From: JBMDXB01 sp048594885
GTDB lineage: Bacteria > Acidobacteriota > Vicinamibacteria > Vicinamibacterales > 2-12-FULL-66-21
Assembly (NCBI GenBank): GCA_048594885.1
Contig: JBMDXB010000150.1
Coordinates: 73,408 to 137,407 of the forward strand
DNA length: 64,000 nt
Reading direction: 5' to 3'
Within the stretch, counting starts at the first letter, position 1; every line of letters starts with the position of its first letter. A program made the translations under genes and the position numbers. Under the pieces are notes generated by a model. It was not told the DNA's origin, ran no database searches, and saw only the letters and a program-made list of their open reading frames with translations. Of the stretch, positions 61,143-64,000 are shown piece by piece.

Positions 61143-62828
61143 TCAGTGATCGATCTTCAGCAGCGACACCCCCTGCCGCGGCAGTGTGAACGAAAGCTGC
61201 AACCTCCCGTTATCGGCACGAATCCGTCGCGGCCGCTCGAGTGTCTTCAGCTTGCCCGCCTTCTCCAGCTCGGCGTACTGCGCGGGCGTCGGCTGCTGTG
61301 GCGACCCCATCTTCTTCCACACCTCGTACGAGTTGCTGTGTTCGCCGTCGACGCGGTAATGCGTCAGCGTGACGTTGCCGTTTGGAGCGCCGTCGATGCT
61401 CAAGTCGACGGTCACGGCCGGCGCCGGCAGGTCGTCGTCATGGTAATTCCACACGAGCACCGTCATGCCGCGGCGGTCCCGCGCGGCGAGCGCGTGGACG
61501 TCGGGCGCGGCACGAACCCCCTGATCCCGGATCGTCTCAATCGGCGCGGCGCTCGAGCTCTCGACGCGGACGCGGTCGCCGGCCATCTTGCCGAGCATCC
61601 GGAACACGTTCAGCACCGACTTGTCGATGCCGTTGGTCGCGAGATCGCGGAAGCCCGCGAAGTACGGCTGCCCCTCGAACTCGAACGCCCACGTCACCGA
61701 TCCGAGCAGGTTCACCTTGTGCAGGTCGGCCAGCTCGTACGTCCGCGCGAGCTGCGCCGCCGTGTAGCTCGAATACATCGTCCCGTTGCGGTACGCGTTC
61801 TCGGGATTCGTCGCGACCGAACACGCCGCGCACCCTTCAGGGTCCGACTCGCCGATGACGATGGGAATGTTTTTCAGCTCGGGAAACGACGCCGTCATGC
61901 GGAAGCCGTTCGAGATCGCGCGAAGCTGGTTGCTGATGCCCATGCGAACGTGCCCCTCGACGACACGCGGAGCGCCCTTGGCGTGGAAGGCGACGAAATC
62001 GAGCGGCGACCCCGTCTTGCCGGTGGCATAGTTGGTTCCGCGAAGGCAGTGCTCGATGAAGTCCCTGAGAATCTTCTGCGTGCGCTCGCCGTTCGGCCCG
62101 GTGACGTGCGGGCCGCCGATGCGTGCCGTCGGCAGGGCGCGCTTCAGGCCGTCGGCGGCGTAGTCGTACAGCTTCTGGAACTCCTCCGGCGTGCCGCGCC
62201 AGTAGGCGATGTCCGGCTCGTTCCAGACCTCCCACCACCAGCTTTCGACTTCGGCCTTTCCGTAGCGTTCGACCGAATGCTTCACCCACTGGTGCACGAG
62301 CTCGCCCCACTTGGCGTAGTCATTCGGGGGATAGCTCCAGCCGGTGTAGATGCGGCCATACGGAAGTCCTGGCTTCCAGTCGTGCTGATACGGCTCCGGC
62401 TTGGTCGACAGTGCCTTCGGCATGAAGCCGATCTCGACGAGCGGCTTCATCTTCCGCTCGACGTAGGTGTCGAAAATGCGATCGACGATCGTCCAGTCGT
62501 ACTTCGGCCGGCCCTCGGCGTCCTCCGTATACGCGTTCGTCGATCCCCACTTGAGCGCCGGCGTGCCATCGCCCGTCGTCAGCAAGTTGTGCGCGCGGAC
62601 GTACACCGGCACCGGACTCAGCTCCGCGAGCTCCGACAACAGCTTCCTGCCGTCCTTCATGTAGGTGTAGTTCGGCTCGTCGTATCCGAACCACGCCCAC
62701 ACGGGCTTCATCGGGCCGAGACGCTGGCTCGCGTCGACGCGGATGGTAACGCGCTCCGTCTGGCGCGCGAGCGGCGCCGACGACAGGACGGCAACGGCCA
62801 GAGCAGCAGCGAGAATTCGCAAAACCAT
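61143..62828 (-). CDS. Secreted GH39-like glycoside hydrolase
   Basis: The protein has 561 residues with a signal peptide (about 1-21, ending APLAR). The TIM barrel begins WAWFGYDEPNYTYMKDGRKLLSEL. The acid/base is E204 in WEVWNEPD and the nucleophile E327 in VIGESDPEG, both in the GH39 spacing. LKWGSTNAYTED, RIGGPHVTG and SWWWEVWNEP support GH39 (beta-xylosidase/alpha-iduronidase family). A C-terminal beta-sandwich (VLVWNYHDDDLPAPAVTVDLSI) follows. A xylan-related substrate is plausible beside an esterase and arabinofuranosidases but is not proven. It is divergent from the aldo/keto reductase with 28 nt between. Confidence 0.86.
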   Translation of the reverse strand: MVLRILAAALAVAVLSSAPLARQTERVTIRVDASQRLGPMKPVWAWFGYDEPNYTYMKDGRKLLSELAELSPVPVYVRAHNLLTTGDGTPALKWGSTNAYTEDAEGRPKYDWTIVDRIFDTYVERKMKPLVEIGFMPKALSTKPEPYQHDWKPGLPYGRIYTGWSYPPNDYAKWGELVHQWVKHSVERYGKAEVESWWWEVWNEPDIAYWRGTPEEFQKLYDYAADGLKRALPTARIGGPHVTGPNGERTQKILRDFIEHCLRGTNYATGKTGSPLDFVAFHAKGAPRVVEGHVRMGISNQLRAISNGFRMTASFPELKNIPIVIGESDPEGCAACSVATNPENAYRNGTMYSSYTAAQLARTYELADLHKVNLLGSVTWAFEFEGQPYFAGFRDLATNGIDKSVLNVFRMLGKMAGDRVRVESSSAAPIETIRDQGVRAAPDVHALAARDRRGMTVLVWNYHDDDLPAPAVTVDLSIDGAPNGNVTLTHYRVDGEHSNSYEVWKKMGSPQQPTPAQYAELEKAGKLKTLERPRRIRADNGRLQLSFTLPRQGVSLLKIDH

Positions 62829-62856
62829 TCGGTGATTCTATGAGATCGTTGCGCAT

Positions 62857-63843
62857 ATGGAGTATCGACGTCTCGGCCGCACCGACATGACGGTGTCGGC
62901 GATTAGCTTCGGCGCGTGGGCTATCGGCGGCTTCTGGGGACCGGTGGACGACGAGCAGTCGATGCGGGCGCTGCACGCGGCGATCGACGCGGGCGTCAAT
63001 TTCATCGACACGGCGGATGTCTACGGCAACGGCCGCAGCGAGCGCCTTGTCGCGCGGCTGCGCCGCGAGCGGCCGGGCGATACGATCTGGGTGGCGACGA
63101 AGGCGGGCCGCCGTCTGCCGCAGCAGACGTGCGAGGGCTATTCGCGCGAGAACCTGACCGCGTGGATCGAGGACAGCCTCCGGAACCTGCAGATGGATGC
63201 CATCGATCTGCTGCAGCTGCACTGCCCGCCCACCGCGCTGTACGAGCGCGCCGAGGTGTTCGGCATCCTCGACGACCTCGTCGCGGCTGGCAAGCTGCGC
63301 TACTACGGCGTCAGCGTGGAGAAGGTCGAGGAAGCACTCGCGTCCATGCGCTATCCAGGCGTCCAGAGCATCCAGATCATCTTCAACATGTTCCGGCAGA
63401 AGCCCGCCGAGGAGGTGCTGCCCATCGCGAAGGCGAAGCAGGTCGGCATTCTCGCGCGGGTCCCGCTGGCCAGCGGGCTGCTGACGGGCAAGCTGCGGCG
63501 GGACACGGTGTTCCCTGCCGACGATCACCGCGCCTTCAATCGCGAAGGAGAGATGTTCGACAAAGGGGAGACGCTGTCGGGCGTGCCCTACGACGCCGGC
63601 TTGCAGGCCGTCGAGGAACTGCGTCCGCTCGTTCCCGCCGGCGCCACGCTCGCGCAGATGGCGCTGCGGTGGATCCTGATGTTCGATGGCGTCACCTGCG
63701 CCATTCCCGGTGCGAAGACCGCCGAGCAGGCACGCGAGAACGCCGAGGCAGCATCGCTGCCGCCGCTGTCCAATGCGCAGATGGCTGCTGTCGGGCGCGT
63801 GTACGAGACGCACATTCGCGGCTTGGTCCACGATCGCTGGTAG
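62857..63843 (+). CDS. Aldo/keto reductase
   Basis: NADPH-dependent cytoplasmic reductase of 328 residues (Tas/YajO-like branch). The tetrad is D51 (NFIDTADVY), Y56, K82 (VATKAG) and H122 (LLQLHCP). The cofactor-binding end has IPGAKTAEQARENAEA. A tight YSRENL segment and SVEKVEEAL are also typical. The substrate could be a sugar aldehyde or ketose, in line with the surrounding carbohydrate genes. The start is ATG at 62857, divergent from the GH39-like gene by 28 nt. The stop TAG is the tag of a REP-like hairpin that follows directly. Confidence 0.92.
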   Translation: MEYRRLGRTDMTVSAISFGAWAIGGFWGPVDDEQSMRALHAAIDAGVNFIDTADVYGNGRSERLVARLRRERPGDTIWVATKAGRRLPQQTCEGYSRENLTAWIEDSLRNLQMDAIDLLQLHCPPTALYERAEVFGILDDLVAAGKLRYYGVSVEKVEEALASMRYPGVQSIQIIFNMFRQKPAEEVLPIAKAKQVGILARVPLASGLLTGKLRRDTVFPADDHRAFNREGEMFDKGETLSGVPYDAGLQAVEELRPLVPAGATLAQMALRWILMFDGVTCAIPGAKTAEQARENAEAASLPPLSNAQMAAVGRVYETHIRGLVHDRW

Positions 63844-63864
63844 GGCGCGGCCTCCGGCCGCGCC
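63840..63864 (+). repeat. GTAG-tagged REP-like hairpin at a stop codon
   Basis: GTAG (63840-63843) is followed directly by the perfect 9-bp stem GGCGCGGCC, loop TCC and GGCCGCGCC. The TAG of the tag is the stop of the aldo/keto reductase (TGG-TAG). It is the fifth hairpin of this type in the window, and its stem sequence is unlike the others. Confidence 0.8.
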
Positions 63865-64000
63865 GGGAAACGCAGAGGGAGCCGAGGACGCGAAGACCGC
63901 AGAGGGGCGCAGCTAACTTGGAGGCTCGAGCCCGTCGGGCGCCGGCCTGCGGCCGACGTCGTGTGATCGAGAGGGATCGCGTACGTAAGGAGTTTGTGAT
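63865..64000. other. Window-end intergenic sequence with a CGCAGAG-type tract
   Basis: CGCAGAGGGAGCC, GACGCGAAGACC and GCAGAGGGGCGCAG form a degenerate purine-rich tract (about 63871-63911). Then come GC-rich short palindromes (GCCGGCC-TGC-GGCC near 63942). The last bases, AAGGAG-TTT-GTG, could be the ribosome-binding site and start of the next gene beyond the window, but this is too short to judge. Confidence 0.35.

Overview
The window is a GC-rich bacterial chromosome segment with tightly packed genes and no rRNA, tRNA, CRISPR array, phage or intact insertion sequence that I can see. Three very large TonB-dependent receptors of the Oar-like type (N-terminal carboxypeptidase-regulatory-like domain), many signal-peptide-bearing glycoside hydrolases and peptidases, an acidobacterial style of Gfo/Idh/MocA and SDR genes and the GC bias suggest an Acidobacteriota member, probably of the Vicinamibacteria group. 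That assignment is inference from gene content only.

Layout. 1-5.4 kb: start of an M20 amidohydrolase, moaA, a PMT-type membrane glycosyltransferase and an HtrA protease. 5.4-10.8 kb: an Oar-like receptor, an exported Gfo/Idh/MocA-like protein and an SDR. 11.1-15 kb: an exo/endonuclease-phosphatase domain protein overlapping a small nucleotidyltransferase, a LysR regulator and a RocA/PruA-type aldehyde dehydrogenase. 15-26.8 kb: a GH51 arabinofuranosidase, a secreted amidohydrolase, a beta-barrel protein, an unknown secreted protein, a Uma2-type nuclease, a GH31 enzyme, and a two-gene unit of a zinc peptidase and a metallo-beta-lactamase-fold protein. 27-37 kb: a Gfo/Idh oxidoreductase, an S9 peptidase, a five-gene minus-strand operon (YCII, SET domain, SnoaL-like, carboxylesterase, metallo-lipoprotein) and two overlapping M24 peptidases. 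37-41.7 kb: a degraded patch, with a 5'-truncated Asp-box/sortilin-like gene joined to a fragment of another gene, then a secreted-protein gene with three frameshifts. 41.8-56.8 kb: an L-arabinose block (LacI-type regulator, HAD phosphatase, araD, araB, two paralogous receptors, GH127 beta-L-arabinofuranosidase). 56.8-64 kb: a GntR/YtrA-ABC transporter operon, an esterase, a GH39-like enzyme and an aldo/keto reductase.

The arabinose block reads as one system. Extracellular arabinofuranosidases (GH51 and GH127, with GH39, GH31 and esterase nearby) release arabinose or arabino-oligosaccharides. Two receptors import them, and AraB and AraD pass L-ribulose to D-xylulose-5-phosphate. The same 14-bp LacI/cre-like palindrome lies just downstream of a conserved promoter in front of both receptors. 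No araA is visible in the window.

The most unusual layer is the non-coding repeats. GTAG-tagged REP-like hairpins, a perfect 34-bp-arm hairpin family and heptanucleotide tandem arrays all sit exactly at gene 3' ends. In seven genes the stop codon itself lies inside such a repeat.
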